A stretch of 64,000 nucleotides of DNA from Melioribacter sp051488665 (GCF_051488665.1 NZ_JBPSEG010000012.1:43044-107043); one strand, 5' to 3'; positions 49,835 to 59,950 are shown, counted from the first letter of the stretch. Translations and numbers: made by a program. Notes: generated by a model not told the origin, from the sequence alone.

Positions 49835-51682
49835 TCAATTGTTCAACAGTTCTTTCTTTTGTTCGTATAATTCCTTGTTGCGTTTAAGCAATTCCAGATG
49901 AAGCATTTCGTCGTTGTTTTTTTGAATCAATTCGTTGTTGCTTTTTATTTCTTCTTCTATTTTATAGACGAAGTAATTTCTTACGGTTTGAACTGCGTGT
50001 TCCAGCGTGTCTTTTTCGAGTTTTCCGCTTATATAAAAATTATCCCATTTATCGCTGATAGTCGATATCTGCTCGTCCTTCATCAGCCAGAGCCGTAAAA
50101 ATTCTCTCAAATTCTCATCCGTTATATGGTCGAGAATATTGGCGGTCGAAACGTTGTTCTGCTTGTGACATTCGGCTACGATTTCGGCAATCTTTTTCAG
50201 ATTAGGATGGCTGAAAGATTCCGAGCCGACTTTTTCGAGGATATAATCGACAATCTCTTCTTTGCCGCTCAATAAAAGGCGCGCCAATTCGCGTTCGTAC
50301 GGATTTGCCTTTTGAGCGGCGGTTACATTCGGTTTTGAGTAACCCGGCGCGGCGGCTTTTCTGGTTTCCGTTCTTCCGGAAGCGTTCTTACGAAATTCGT
50401 CCAATTCTTTTTCGATCAGTTTTTCGCGCAGATTGAATTTTCGGGCTATCGATTTGATATAAAAATTCAATTTCAGTTCGTCTTTAACCAGAGCCAGACT
50501 TTTAATAATTTCCCTCAAAGCAGCTGCGGAAGTAGCCGGGTCGTCGAATTTCCCTTCCGATGCGTACTTGGAAGTCGTAAACTCAAAAAAATTCTGAGCT
50601 TTTTGAAGTTGTTCCTGAAATTTTTCCCGCCCGTGTTTTTTGATGAAAGAATCCGGGTCTTCGCCTTCCGGAAGCGAAACCACTTTAATGTCGAAATCGT
50701 GTTTCAAAAGAATTTCGATGCTTCGCAAAGCCGCGTTTTGACCCGCGGCGTCGGCGTCGAATAAAACATAAATATTCCTTGTGAATCTCGAAAGCAGCGT
50801 CACCTGTTCTTCTGTCAACGAAGTGCCGGACGACGCGACAACGTTTTGAACTCCTTCCTGAAAGAGCGAAATCAAATCCATATAACCTTCCACCAGAATC
50901 GCTCTGTCGAGTTTGCGTATTTCTTCTTTCGAGTGAAAGAGTCCGTAGAGAACTTCCCTTTTGGAATAGATCGGCGTTTCGGGAGAGTTGATATATTTTG
51001 CGGCTTTTTCGGAATCGTCCAGTATGCGCGCGCCGTATGCAATAATTCTGCCGTTGGTCGAATGAATCGGAAAAATTATACGACCGCGCAGCTTGTCGTA
51101 ATATTCGCCGTTTTGTTTCGTATCGATTAATCCGAGCGTTTTTGCTTTTTGAAGGTCGATGCCGTTTTGTTTTGCAAAAGTCAAAAAGTTGTCCCACCCG
51201 TAAGGAGCGAACCCGATATTGAACAGTTTTTGCGTCGGCGGTTTGATGTTTCTTTTGACAAGATAGTTTCTCGCTTCTTCGGCTTCTTTGCTTTTATGCA
51301 AAATTTCGGTAAAATATCTGACCGCCGCCGACATAATGTCGTAGAGTTCTTCCTGTGCTTTATATTTTTCTGAATAACCGCTTTCCGGCTCGATCGGAAT
51401 TCCCACAAAGTCGGCTATTTCCTGAACGGCTTCCACGAACGAGATTTTTTTGAATTCCATCATAAACCGGAACAGGTCGCCGCCGGCGCCGCATCCGAAA
51501 CAGTGATAAATCTGTTTTTCCCTGCTGACCGTAAAAGAGGGCGTGTCTTCCGAATGGAAAGGACAGAGCCCGACGAAATTCTTGCCGCGTTTCTTTAAAG
51601 AGACTTCCCGGCTGATCACGTCTACAATGTCCGCTGCGTTTCGTATTTCGTCTATCTTTGCGTCGGGAATTCTCATTTCCAC
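49835..51682 (-). CDS. dnaG: DNA primase
   Basis: The 615 residues start with a CHC2 zinc domain (LCPFHSEDTPSF then IYHCFGCGAGGDLFRF), then the RNA-polymerase domain with Toprim motifs RAILVEGYMDLISL and YVLFDADAAGQNA. A C-terminal helicase-binding region (about 450-615) follows. The start is GTG 51682 or ATG 51676. It synthesises RNA primers at the replication fork. It starts divergently from a DJ-1-like gene. Confidence 0.96.
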   Translation of the reverse strand: MEMRIPDAKIDEIRNAADIVDVISREVSLKKRGKNFVGLCPFHSEDTPSFTVSREKQIYHCFGCGAGGDLFRFMMEFKKISFVEAVQEIADFVGIPIEPESGYSEKYKAQEELYDIMSAAVRYFTEILHKSKEAEEARNYLVKRNIKPPTQKLFNIGFAPYGWDNFLTFAKQNGIDLQKAKTLGLIDTKQNGEYYDKLRGRIIFPIHSTNGRIIAYGARILDDSEKAAKYINSPETPIYSKREVLYGLFHSKEEIRKLDRAILVEGYMDLISLFQEGVQNVVASSGTSLTEEQVTLLSRFTRNIYVLFDADAAGQNAALRSIEILLKHDFDIKVVSLPEGEDPDSFIKKHGREKFQEQLQKAQNFFEFTTSKYASEGKFDDPATSAAALREIIKSLALVKDELKLNFYIKSIARKFNLREKLIEKELDEFRKNASGRTETRKAAAPGYSKPNVTAAQKANPYERELARLLLSGKEEIVDYILEKVGSESFSHPNLKKIAEIVAECHKQNNVSTANILDHITDENLREFLRLWLMKDEQISTISDKWDNFYISGKLEKDTLEHAVQTVRNYFVYKIEEEIKSNNELIQKNNDEMLHLELLKRNKELYEQKKELLNN

Positions 51683-51780
51683 AAACCGTTTCTTATCATT
51701 CCTGTAAACTTAATTCTTTAATCGGCACCGAATCAACATTGCCCGTCAATTTTAATATTGTTATTTTAGCGATAACCATC

Positions 51781-52308
51781 ATGGAAAGAAATTTTTTGAT
51801 TCCGAAAAGTCTGTTATTATTTATCCCTCAAACCGATTTCAGCGAAGAGGAATATCTCGCAATTACGTCCTTGCTCAAACGGGAGCGGATTAATTTCTTT
51901 ATTGCTTCGGATGCAACGGGAATTTGCGTCGGTTCTTCGGGGTTAAAAGTAAAAAACGACATACAATTATACAACATTCATCCGGTAAATTTCGGAGGAT
52001 TGATAATTGTCGGAGGCTCAGGCGCCAGGAACTATAAAGGGAATCAAAAACTGATAAAAATTGTTCAGGAATTTAACCGGTTAGATAAACCGATCGGAGC
52101 AATATGCAGCGCGCCTTTAATTTTAGCGAATGCGGGAGTCTTAGGCGACTTTGCCGTTTGTTATCCTTCGGACAAGCCCGAACTCGAATCGTTAGGAGTT
52201 CAATATAAAGACGTACCGGTCTTCGCAGACGGACGCATAATAACGGCGCGCGACCCGAAAGCGGCTGTCGAATTCGCCGAATCGTTCGTCGGTTTAATTA
52301 AAAAATGA
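51781..52308 (+). CDS. DJ-1/PfpI-family protein
   Basis: The ATG at 51781 (MERNFLIPKSLLLFIPQ) is the first plausible start; the upstream frame runs back into dnaG. The 175 residues have the DJ-1 core: GGLIIVGGSGARNY, then nucleophile elbow IGAICSAPLILANAG with the Cys (about 105) and the acidic Glu of TDFSEEEY. Possible chaperone, glyoxalase or deglycase. The stop overlaps the ispG ATG (ATGA), suggesting co-translation. Confidence 0.88.
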   Translation: MERNFLIPKSLLLFIPQTDFSEEEYLAITSLLKRERINFFIASDATGICVGSSGLKVKNDIQLYNIHPVNFGGLIIVGGSGARNYKGNQKLIKIVQEFNRLDKPIGAICSAPLILANAGVLGDFAVCYPSDKPELESLGVQYKDVPVFADGRIITARDPKAAVEFAESFVGLIKK

Positions 52309-54269
52309 CAATATCAATGGATATAGAAAAATTCAAATATTGCGTAAGCGCAACGAGATACAAACGGTATAAAACGAGAGAAGTTAATATCGGCGGCGTT
52401 CCGCTCGGCGGCGACAATCCGATCAGAGTCCAGTCGATGACCACTACGGACACAATGGATACAATAGCCACGGTCGAACAATCGATTCGCATGATCGAAG
52501 CAGGCTGCGAATACGTTCGTATTACCGCGCCGAGCATTAACGAAGCTCGCAATCTGGAAAATATCAAAAAAGAGCTGCGCAAGAGAGGATATAAAACCCC
52601 GCTGATTGCCGATATTCATTTTACTCCGAATGCGGCTGAAACAGCCGCGCGCATTGTAGAAAAGGTGAGAATCAATCCGGGCAATTATGCGGATAAAAAG
52701 AAATTCCAGAGAATCGAATATACCGACAAACAATACGAGGAAGAGATCGAAAGAATACGCGACCGGTTTGTCCCGCTCCTTAAAATTTGCAAAGAATACG
52801 GCACTGCGATTCGAATCGGAACCAACCACGGTTCTCTGTCGGACAGAATAATGAGCCGTTACGGCGACACTCCTCTGGGAATGGTGGAATCGGCGCTGGA
52901 ATTTGTCCGTATCTGCCGAGACGAAAATTTTCACGATATCGTCCTTTCGATGAAAGCCAGCAATCCGCAAGTAATGGTACAGGCTTATCGACTGCTCGTA
53001 AACAAAATGGAAGAAGAAGGGTTCAATTATCCTTTGCATCTGGGAGTAACCGAAGCCGGGGACGGCGAAGACGGAAGAATCAAATCGGCTGTGGGAATCG
53101 GCGCATTATTAGAAGACGGTTTAGGAGATACGATTCGCGTTTCTTTAACGGAGGAACCCGAAAACGAAATACCCGTTGCAATTACCCTGGCAGGAAGATA
53201 TGCGGACAGGAGCGGACACGAATCGATTCCTTCAATTAAAAAGTCCGTTATCGATCCCTTCAATTACAAGCGGCGCGAAACTTTTGAAGTGTCTGATTTC
53301 GGCGGCACCAACGTTCCGAAAGTTATTGCCGATTTTGCGTCGGTCGATTTAAATAAAGAAAGTCAACTCGAGCCGATCGGATACTCATACGACGGCGAAA
53401 CTGACAAATGGAATTACTCCGACCAATCCGCGGATTATATTTATCTTGGCAAAAAAATTCCCGCCTTTAATCTGCCGACAAATCTCAAACCGATTCTGGA
53501 TTACGACGAATGGATAAAATCGGAAAACAAAACCGAATATTTTCCTTATTTCGGTTCGGCGAAAGACTTTGCTCAGGCGATTTCAAAATCGTTTGTGATG
53601 AATTTCGTCGAAATCAACATTAACGACATAAAAAACAAATCGCTCGAAATCATCAAGAACGACCCCCGCATTATATTCGTTTTAACTACCGGTAATCTGC
53701 ACGGAATGGCAGAGCAGAGGAGGGTCTTCTTTCACTTAATTGAAAACGACATTAAAAATCCGGTAGTCATTCGCCGCAGCTACTCTACGGACGATGCGGA
53801 AAAGTTAATGCTCTACTCGTCGACCGATTTGGGCGCTCTGTTGATAGACGGACTGGGAGACGGCGTATGGATCTCTCCATCCGGGGAAACAGGCGAAAGC
53901 AAGACCGCCGAATTAATCAACAGATTGTCGTTCGGCATATTGCAAGCCACGCGCACAAGAATATCCAAAACCGAATATATAGCATGTCCTTCGTGCGGCA
54001 GAACTTTGTTCGACCTTGTCGAAGTGACGAACAAAATCCGTAAACGAACCGAACATTTGAAAGGGGTTAAAATTGCCATAATGGGATGCATCGTAAACGG
54101 ACCGGGCGAAATGGCAGACGCGGACTACGGTTATGTCGGTTCGGGTCCGGGCAAAATTACGCTCTACCGCGGGAAAGAGATAGTTAAAAAGAATATTAAG
54201 TCGGAACGCGCTCTTGACGAATTGATCGAGTTAATAAAAGAAGACGGAAATTGGGTCGAAAAAGATTAA
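52305..54269 (+). CDS. ispG: 4-hydroxy-3-methylbut-2-enyl diphosphate synthase, long form
   Basis: The penultimate step of the MEP isoprenoid route. The TIM barrel opens with REVNIGGVPLGGDNPIRVQS and has EAGDGEDGRIKSAVGIGALL; the 4Fe-4S domain has ACPSCGRTLFDL (two Cys) and IMGCIVNGPGEMADADYGYVG (third Cys) with Glu ligand. At 654 residues it is the long type with an inserted domain (about 300-540), seen in plants, Chlorobi and Bacteroidetes, which supports an FCB host. An ATG four codons in is an alternative start. Confidence 0.96.
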   Translation: MTISMDIEKFKYCVSATRYKRYKTREVNIGGVPLGGDNPIRVQSMTTTDTMDTIATVEQSIRMIEAGCEYVRITAPSINEARNLENIKKELRKRGYKTPLIADIHFTPNAAETAARIVEKVRINPGNYADKKKFQRIEYTDKQYEEEIERIRDRFVPLLKICKEYGTAIRIGTNHGSLSDRIMSRYGDTPLGMVESALEFVRICRDENFHDIVLSMKASNPQVMVQAYRLLVNKMEEEGFNYPLHLGVTEAGDGEDGRIKSAVGIGALLEDGLGDTIRVSLTEEPENEIPVAITLAGRYADRSGHESIPSIKKSVIDPFNYKRRETFEVSDFGGTNVPKVIADFASVDLNKESQLEPIGYSYDGETDKWNYSDQSADYIYLGKKIPAFNLPTNLKPILDYDEWIKSENKTEYFPYFGSAKDFAQAISKSFVMNFVEININDIKNKSLEIIKNDPRIIFVLTTGNLHGMAEQRRVFFHLIENDIKNPVVIRRSYSTDDAEKLMLYSSTDLGALLIDGLGDGVWISPSGETGESKTAELINRLSFGILQATRTRISKTEYIACPSCGRTLFDLVEVTNKIRKRTEHLKGVKIAIMGCIVNGPGEMADADYGYVGSGPGKITLYRGKEIVKKNIKSERALDELIELIKEDGNWVEKD

Positions 54270-54383
54270 TTTTTAGACGGTATTGAAATTGAAGACCGGA
54301 AATCATATTTTTGTACATAATTATGGACACATTTAGTTACAAAACGAAAATACCAGAGTCGTACAGTAATAATTCTTAAAGGT

Positions 54384-54421
54384 AAAAATGCACTCCAATA
54401 AAATCGGGGTGCATTTTTTTT
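54384..54421 (+). terminator. Rho-independent terminator after ispG
   Basis: AAAAATGCACTCC, a 10-nt loop and GGGGTGCATTTTTTTT form a stem with a T-run, 115 bp past the ispG stop and just before the Nif3 gene. Confidence 0.8.
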
Positions 54422-54433
54422 GTATATATATAT

Positions 54434-55546
54434 ATGAAAACAGGCGAACTGATAAAATATCTTGAAGACTGGGCGCCAAAGGAAGCCGCCTGGGAAAGAG
54501 ACAACGTCGGCATTCAAATTGGCTCCCGAAACAAAGAATTGAAAAACATTCTGATATGCCTCGAACTGAATCGCGACGTTGTTTCGGAAGCCATCAAAAA
54601 GAAATGCAATTTTATTTTTACGCATCACCCGCTTATTTTCACCCCGCTTAAAAAACTCGAATTCGACAAAGACAATCTGATTGAAAAAATTATAATACAC
54701 GGCTTAACGGTCTATTCGGCTCATACCAATCTCGACTTTACCAAAGGCGGCGTATCGTTCGCCCTTGCAAAAAAATTAAATCTACAAAATATCGAATTTC
54801 TTCAGAATGCCGATTCGAATCGCGTCAAAATCGTTGTTTTCGCGCCGGAGGAATCGGTCGATACGCTTTCAGAAAAATTGTTCGAAACGGGCGCAGGTAT
54901 TATCGGCGAATATTCAAAATGCAGTTTCCGGTTAAAAGGAGAAGGCACGTTCCGTGGGAGCGAAAATTCTAATCCCGTAATCGGGAAAAAAGGCTCATTC
55001 GAAAAAGTATCCGAAATGCGGCTCGAATTGATTGCCGAAAGATGGCTCCTCCCGAAAATACTCGACGTTATTGACAGGCATCATCCTTACGAAACGCCGG
55101 CGTTCGATATCTATCCGCTGAAAAACGAAAACGAAAATTTCGGAGCCGGCTGTATCGGTAATTTGCCTGCAGAGATGACGCCTTCGGATTTTTACGAACA
55201 CGTAAAAAAATCTCTGAGGCTCGAATCGTTCAGATATTCAAAAGGGAATCAGAAAAAAATTCATAAAGTTGCCGTTTGCGGCGGTTCGGGCTCCGAACTT
55301 CTCGGACGCGCAATTGCTTCGGGAGCGGACGCGTTTATTACAGCCGATATAAAATATCACACGTTTCACGACGCTCTCGACAAAATCCATCTTATTGACG
55401 CGGGACATTACGAAACAGAGGTTGTTGTACTCGACGAAGTTAAAAAGAGGATTGAAAAATTTATAAACGACAAAAAAATTAAAGTATACAAATACACGCG
55501 CAGCACAAACCCGATAAAGTTTTATAAACATAAAGGAGATAAATAA
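54434..55546 (+). CDS. Nif3-like dinuclear metal centre protein
   Basis: The 370 residues carry the Nif3/YbgI metal ligands: IFTHHPLIFTPLKKL, SAHTNLDFTKGGVS, and near the C-terminus IDAGHYETEVV. The middle (about 125-235) is the PII-like inserted domain of long Nif3 proteins. Often annotated GTP cyclohydrolase I type 2 homolog; the reaction is unproven. It is linked to the downstream zinc-ribbon gene by a 1-bp gap, a pairing common in FCB genomes. Confidence 0.92.
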   Translation: MKTGELIKYLEDWAPKEAAWERDNVGIQIGSRNKELKNILICLELNRDVVSEAIKKKCNFIFTHHPLIFTPLKKLEFDKDNLIEKIIIHGLTVYSAHTNLDFTKGGVSFALAKKLNLQNIEFLQNADSNRVKIVVFAPEESVDTLSEKLFETGAGIIGEYSKCSFRLKGEGTFRGSENSNPVIGKKGSFEKVSEMRLELIAERWLLPKILDVIDRHHPYETPAFDIYPLKNENENFGAGCIGNLPAEMTPSDFYEHVKKSLRLESFRYSKGNQKKIHKVAVCGGSGSELLGRAIASGADAFITADIKYHTFHDALDKIHLIDAGHYETEVVVLDEVKKRIEKFINDKKIKVYKYTRSTNPIKFYKHKGDK

Positions 55547-55547
55547 T

Positions 55548-56285
55548 TTGTTAGAACGATTAACAGTACTCTACGAATTACAGTTAATTGACGACCAACT
55601 CGACCAACTCGAAGAGTTGAGGGGAGATCTGCCCGCAGCCGTCAACGAACTCACTTCCCAAATCGAAGCAATACAGGAACAAATCAACTCCAAAGAAGCC
55701 GAAAAGGAAGATTCCCTCAAAAAGAGAAAAGACAACGACGAAGAAATAGAACGTCTCCGGACGAATTTGAAAAAATTCAAAAGCCAGCTTTATCAGGTGC
55801 GAAACAACAAAGAATACGACGCTCTCACAAAAGAGATCGACCATGCGGAGGAATTGATTAAAAAGCTCGAAGAAGAAAACATAGAACTCGAAAACCTGAT
55901 CGAAAAACTCAAAGGCGAAATAGAAGAAATAAGACCGCAGCTCGACGCTCTTAACGAAGAGCTCAAAGTAAAAGAAGCCGATTTAAAGCAAATTATAAAA
56001 GCAAACGAAAGAGAAGAAGTAAAGCTAAAGGAAATCCGTGAAAAAACGGCGGCGAAAGTAAGAAAACCCGATTACAACACTTACATGAGAATCCGGAAAG
56101 CGCTCGGCGGCAAAGCCATCGCTACTATCAACAGAGCCGCCTGCTCGGGCTGCCACAATATCGTTCCGCCTCAAAGACAATTGGAAATAAAACAAAACAA
56201 ACGGCTTTATTCCTGCGAATCGTGCGGCAGAATTATAGTTTCGGCGGAAGTAGCAGAGGAAGCTCAGAAAAGAGTAAAATTATAA
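55548..56285 (+). CDS. C4-type zinc-ribbon coiled-coil protein (CdsZ/zf-RING_7 type)
   Basis: The start is TTG, supported by AAAGGAG 8-9 bp upstream and by the absence of a later domain-preserving ATG. About 170 residues of coiled coil (LYELQLIDDQLDQLEELRGD to KANEREEVKLKEIREKTAAK) end in a zinc ribbon: ACSGCHNIVPPQRQ and YSCESCGRIIV. The family is conserved beside nif3; a nucleic-acid or secretion-chaperone role has been suggested, unproven here. Confidence 0.9.
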   Translation: MLERLTVLYELQLIDDQLDQLEELRGDLPAAVNELTSQIEAIQEQINSKEAEKEDSLKKRKDNDEEIERLRTNLKKFKSQLYQVRNNKEYDALTKEIDHAEELIKKLEEENIELENLIEKLKGEIEEIRPQLDALNEELKVKEADLKQIIKANEREEVKLKEIREKTAAKVRKPDYNTYMRIRKALGGKAIATINRAACSGCHNIVPPQRQLEIKQNKRLYSCESCGRIIVSAEVAEEAQKRVKL

Positions 56286-56294
56286 AAACTTAAC

Positions 56295-56321
56295 GCCCCG
56301 CTCAGCAGCGGGGCATTTTTT
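56295..56321 (+). terminator. Terminator after the zinc-ribbon gene
   Basis: GCCCCGCT, loop CAGC, AGCGGGGC then ATTTTTT, 9 bp past the stop and directly before the convergent aroE stop. Confidence 0.85.
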
Positions 56322-57201
56322 AATTATTTATCAAATACGATTCGATTGCTTTGTAAATTTTATCTTTCGGCATTTCTTCGCCCGTCCACAATTCGAACGA
56401 CTTTGCTCCCTGCTCGACAAACATTCTCAATCCGGTAATAATACGCGCGCCCCGCGACTCGGCTAATTTCAACAATTTTGTTTTAATCGGCGTGTAGACA
56501 ACGTCGAAAACAATCTGTTCTTTATTAAAAGATTCGGGTATGGTCGTGGCTGCGTCGTCGATATCGGGAAACATTCCCATCGATGTGGTGTTTACAATCA
56601 GCTTGGAAGAATTGAACGTATTGACCAAATCCGGCGGCACAAGCGGGTAAGCTTTAATATTATTGAACAGCATTTTGGTAGAGAAATATTCTTTCAACGA
56701 CTCGGCAATCTGTTCCGTTCTGTTGACAATATTAATCCGCTCCACTTTGAAATGTCTGATTAATGCATAGATAACGCTTCGAGCTGCTCCGCCCGCCCCT
56801 ATAACAGTAACCACGGAATTCTGTAATTCTTCCTTATAAGGATTCAAGGATTCAATTACGCCGAGAACGTCCGTATTATAACCTCTTAGAATGCCTTCGT
56901 CGTTGACTATCGTATTTACCGCCCCGATAATATTAGCTTCTTCGGAAATATCCTTCAGCAGCGGAATTACTTTTTCCTTGAGAGGAATTGTAACGTTGAA
57001 ACCCTTTATGCCGAGAGCAATCATGCCTTTGAGCGAATCTTTTAAAAGCGTCGGAGGCACGTCGAAAGGCAGATATATATAATTGAGCTTTGTCAGTTCG
57101 AATGCGAGATTGTGCATCAAAGGCGAAAACGAATGTTTAATCGGGTGTCCTATGATTCCGATAATCTTTGTATTATGATTGAACTTATTTTGAGTTTGCA
57201 T
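56320..57201 (-). CDS. aroE: Shikimate dehydrogenase
   Basis: Reduces 3-dehydroshikimate to shikimate with NADPH. Motifs: HPIKHSFSPLMHNLAF (substrate Ser residues), FNVTIPLKEKVIPL with catalytic Lys, GYNTDVLGVI with Asp, GAGGAARSVIYAL for NADP, and VNTTSMGMFPD. The 293-residue length is usual. It follows the TPR gene by 11 bp on the same strand and could be co-transcribed. Confidence 0.95.
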   Translation of the reverse strand: MQTQNKFNHNTKIIGIIGHPIKHSFSPLMHNLAFELTKLNYIYLPFDVPPTLLKDSLKGMIALGIKGFNVTIPLKEKVIPLLKDISEEANIIGAVNTIVNDEGILRGYNTDVLGVIESLNPYKEELQNSVVTVIGAGGAARSVIYALIRHFKVERINIVNRTEQIAESLKEYFSTKMLFNNIKAYPLVPPDLVNTFNSSKLIVNTTSMGMFPDIDDAATTIPESFNKEQIVFDVVYTPIKTKLLKLAESRGARIITGLRMFVEQGAKSFELWTGEEMPKDKIYKAIESYLINN

Positions 57202-57212
57202 GTCGGAAGAAA

Positions 57213-58625
57213 CTATTTATTGTCGTCGATCAGTTTATTGAACAACTTGGAAGATTTGATTTCGGGATAATCATTCGTAAATTCGGTTTTGATATTCGGA
57301 TCAAGCTCAAAAGCTTTTTTGAGAAATTCGATTCCGTCCTGAGTATGACTGAGCAGAAAATTTATTTTGGCAATCGAATAATAAGCTCGCGCGTAATTTT
57401 TGTCGATACGGATGCATTCTTTGTAAGCTTTCAGCGACTCGAGCCAATTGCCCACTTCGAAATAAGCTTCTGCAAGTTTCAGCCAGCCGTTAAAATTATC
57501 GGGATCTATTTCGACTGCGTTTTTATAACTTTCGATCGATTCGTTCAATTTACCCAGCGAATATTCGAGGTCGGCTTTTGCATACCAGGCGTCCACGGGC
57601 TCCGAAGCTATTGTAATTGCTTTATTGAAATCTCTCAGCGCCAGCTGGAATTTTCCCGTAGCGTCGTAGCAATTTCCTCTGGCAAGATACGCCTCGTAAT
57701 AATCCGGATCGAGATTGATGGCTTCGGTATAACATTTAATCGCGTTTGCAATCGAGCCCATCTCCTCGTAAGTCTGCCCTAAATTGTAATAAATGGTTTC
57801 GTCGTCGGGATCGATTTTAAGAGCTTTCTTATAAGCGGTCATCGCCTGTTTATATTTGCCGGTTTTATAGTAAGCGTAGCCGCAATTGAACCAGGAACTC
57901 GAAAAATCGTCTTTAAGAGCGATCGAAAGTTCGAATGCATTGATCGCTTTTTCGAATTCTTCCAGACGAAGGTGAACGATTCCTTTATTGTACCAGCCGG
58001 CGTAATTTTCCGGGTCGCCGTTAAGATACATTTCGTAAGCTGCAAGGGCGTCTTTAAGTTCGCCCATCGATTCATAACAATATCCCAATTCGTACCAGAC
58101 TTCCAGATAGTCGGGAGCTTTTTCAACCGCCCTTTTGAAATACGAGACGGCTTTGTAATATTTTTCTTTTTTTTCGTAAAGCGTTCCGAGATTATAGAGT
58201 ATTTCTTCGTTGTGAGGATCGATGGCGAGCGCCTTTTCAAGCGACTCAACCGCCTCTTCGAACATGCCGAGATTGTCTTCCGCAATGGCGATATTGATAT
58301 GAGTATCCACGTCGTTCGGATTGAGCGACAGAGCTTTACGGAAACAATTATAAGCTTCGGTAAATCTGAACATATTGTTCAGGAAGACGCCTTTAAAATG
58401 CCAGATTTCATAATTATAAGGCGTAATCTGCAATAATGCGTTTGTAAGATATAGTCCGTCCTCTACGAGATCGTAGTCGATGCACAGTTGAATGGTATCT
58501 TCTATTAAATCAATATTCGTAAGAATTCGACCTTCGTTAATGATGTTTTTGCAGGCTTCGATTTTTTCTTTCAATTCTTCGTCGCTGTATTCGGAGCTGA
58601 AACCGTCGAAAAAGTTATAATCCAT
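57213..58625 (-). CDS. Tetratricopeptide-repeat protein
   Basis: The 470 residues are built almost wholly of TPR units of 34 residues, e.g. EIWHFKGVFLNNMFRFTEAY, EEILYNLGTLYEKKEKYYKA and ETIYYNLGQTYEEMGSIANA, about 11-12 repeats from residue 60 to 450. No signal peptide or enzyme domain. A cytoplasmic scaffold; partners are unknown. Confidence 0.9.
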   Translation of the reverse strand: MDYNFFDGFSSEYSDEELKEKIEACKNIINEGRILTNIDLIEDTIQLCIDYDLVEDGLYLTNALLQITPYNYEIWHFKGVFLNNMFRFTEAYNCFRKALSLNPNDVDTHINIAIAEDNLGMFEEAVESLEKALAIDPHNEEILYNLGTLYEKKEKYYKAVSYFKRAVEKAPDYLEVWYELGYCYESMGELKDALAAYEMYLNGDPENYAGWYNKGIVHLRLEEFEKAINAFELSIALKDDFSSSWFNCGYAYYKTGKYKQAMTAYKKALKIDPDDETIYYNLGQTYEEMGSIANAIKCYTEAINLDPDYYEAYLARGNCYDATGKFQLALRDFNKAITIASEPVDAWYAKADLEYSLGKLNESIESYKNAVEIDPDNFNGWLKLAEAYFEVGNWLESLKAYKECIRIDKNYARAYYSIAKINFLLSHTQDGIEFLKKAFELDPNIKTEFTNDYPEIKSSKLFNKLIDDNK

Positions 58626-58723
58626 TTACTCTCCATAAAATTCACGGGAAAATGTATAATTAAGGTTCATTAAAATCAAGTTGAATTTGTCGCCGAAATT
58701 TTGTTAGCGCCTCGTATCACACT

Positions 58724-59950
58724 TCAGATTTTTTCCAAATCTTTCGAAGTGTATTCTCTCATGCCCTCGGCAGGTTGAAAGCGATATGCAATCAACTCTT
58801 TTTTGAATTTTTCGTTATATAATTTTTTAATATGATCGATATAATCCGCCGCGCATTCTTTTCTAACGAGCTGAAACGTGCTTCTGTATTGAGAGCAGCT
58901 TATCATTTTGGAGCCGTAGACGCAGTCGATATTTTCAGAATTGCGCACTATAAAATCGCACGAATCGTCGCTCAATTCGTAATCCGCCGACAAACTCCAG
59001 TGCGATTGCGATATTATTTTGCCAAAGGCTCTGTAATCTTTCTTTTTCAGAGCTTCTATCGCTTCTTCAACTCGTATTCTTTCCCGCACGTTATAGAGAA
59101 TTCTGTTGAATATCCTTCGGGGCAGCATATGAATATGTCTCAGCAAGAATTCCAGATTTACGTCGCGTAAATTTTTGATGCCCCAGATATAAAGTCTCAA
59201 TCCTTTGACGCCGATTTCGCATTCTTCAATTCTTTCGTTGCAAATCGACAGCGAATCGATAATTTTATTCCGCGTGTCGAGTATAACAAGGTCGTACTCT
59301 GAATTGTAGTTGTATTGTTTTTCCTGCAAAGTTCTCAAATCGATAAAAAAGAATTTATTCTTTTTGGAATTTCGGATTGTATGGTGCTGCGCGACATTTG
59401 AAATTTTGCCCAGCAATTCGAGTTCGTTATTATGAACGTAATTCAATAATCCGTCGGTATTCAAGCGAAACGCTTTCCTGAGCGCGCATAAGAAACCTAT
59501 TTGTATCGAAGAGAATTTGCCCAGCCCGATACAATCGGGAGCGTCGTTTACAAAAAGCGCTTCGAAACCTCTGTTGATCAGATTATCGGCTTTCAAAAGC
59601 CGGACAATACCTACCACATATTTGAAATAAACGTCGGTTTCCGCAGGTATTTCAAAAAAATTAAATTCTCTCGAAGTCCCGTTAATTGCGTTGTAAATTT
59701 TTATTTCGTAGTCTTTTCTCTTTCGCAAAATTACGGTTGTATAAGAATTCAGAGGCGCCGATAACAAAATTCCGTCGTTATAATGCGTGTGGTCGCCAAG
59801 GATCATCAATCCGGTCGGAGCCGTTATTCCGACAGCGTTCCTTGAATCGCCGAATACTTCTTCAAACTTTTGTTTCGCTTTTTTCAGCGATTCCAGAGTC
59901 TTCGGTTCGATATCTTTTTTTATCAGCACTTCTTCCGTCATATTTCTCAT
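58724..59950 (-). CDS. Galactokinase-like GHMP protein lacking catalytic residues
   Basis: The 408 residues align with galactokinase across the whole length, but all key motifs are altered. The signature APGRVNLIGEHTDYN appears as APTGLMILGDHTHYNDG, with the catalytic Arg and first Glu changed. The Ser-rich ATP loop (GLGLSSSAS type) reads DCIGLGKFSSIQIG. The catalytic Asp segment (GIMDQ) reads SNVAQHH. The C-terminal Gly-rich motif reads YGSKMISCSQYRSTF. So it is unlikely to phosphorylate galactose and may be a sugar- or nucleotide-binding regulator. An ATG three codons in is an alternative start. Confidence 0.8.
   Translation of the reverse strand: MRNMTEEVLIKKDIEPKTLESLKKAKQKFEEVFGDSRNAVGITAPTGLMILGDHTHYNDGILLSAPLNSYTTVILRKRKDYEIKIYNAINGTSREFNFFEIPAETDVYFKYVVGIVRLLKADNLINRGFEALFVNDAPDCIGLGKFSSIQIGFLCALRKAFRLNTDGLLNYVHNNELELLGKISNVAQHHTIRNSKKNKFFFIDLRTLQEKQYNYNSEYDLVILDTRNKIIDSLSICNERIEECEIGVKGLRLYIWGIKNLRDVNLEFLLRHIHMLPRRIFNRILYNVRERIRVEEAIEALKKKDYRAFGKIISQSHWSLSADYELSDDSCDFIVRNSENIDCVYGSKMISCSQYRSTFQLVRKECAADYIDHIKKLYNEKFKKELIAYRFQPAEGMREYTSKDLEKI

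Noticed and set aside
56285..56320. RNase P RNA gene after the zinc-ribbon gene, a common neighbour in other bacteria
   Set aside because: Only 34 bp separate the genes, and they hold a terminator.
58724..59950. Functional galactokinase (galK)
   Set aside because: Catalytic Arg and Asp and the ATP Ser loop are replaced, so the symbol is not justified.
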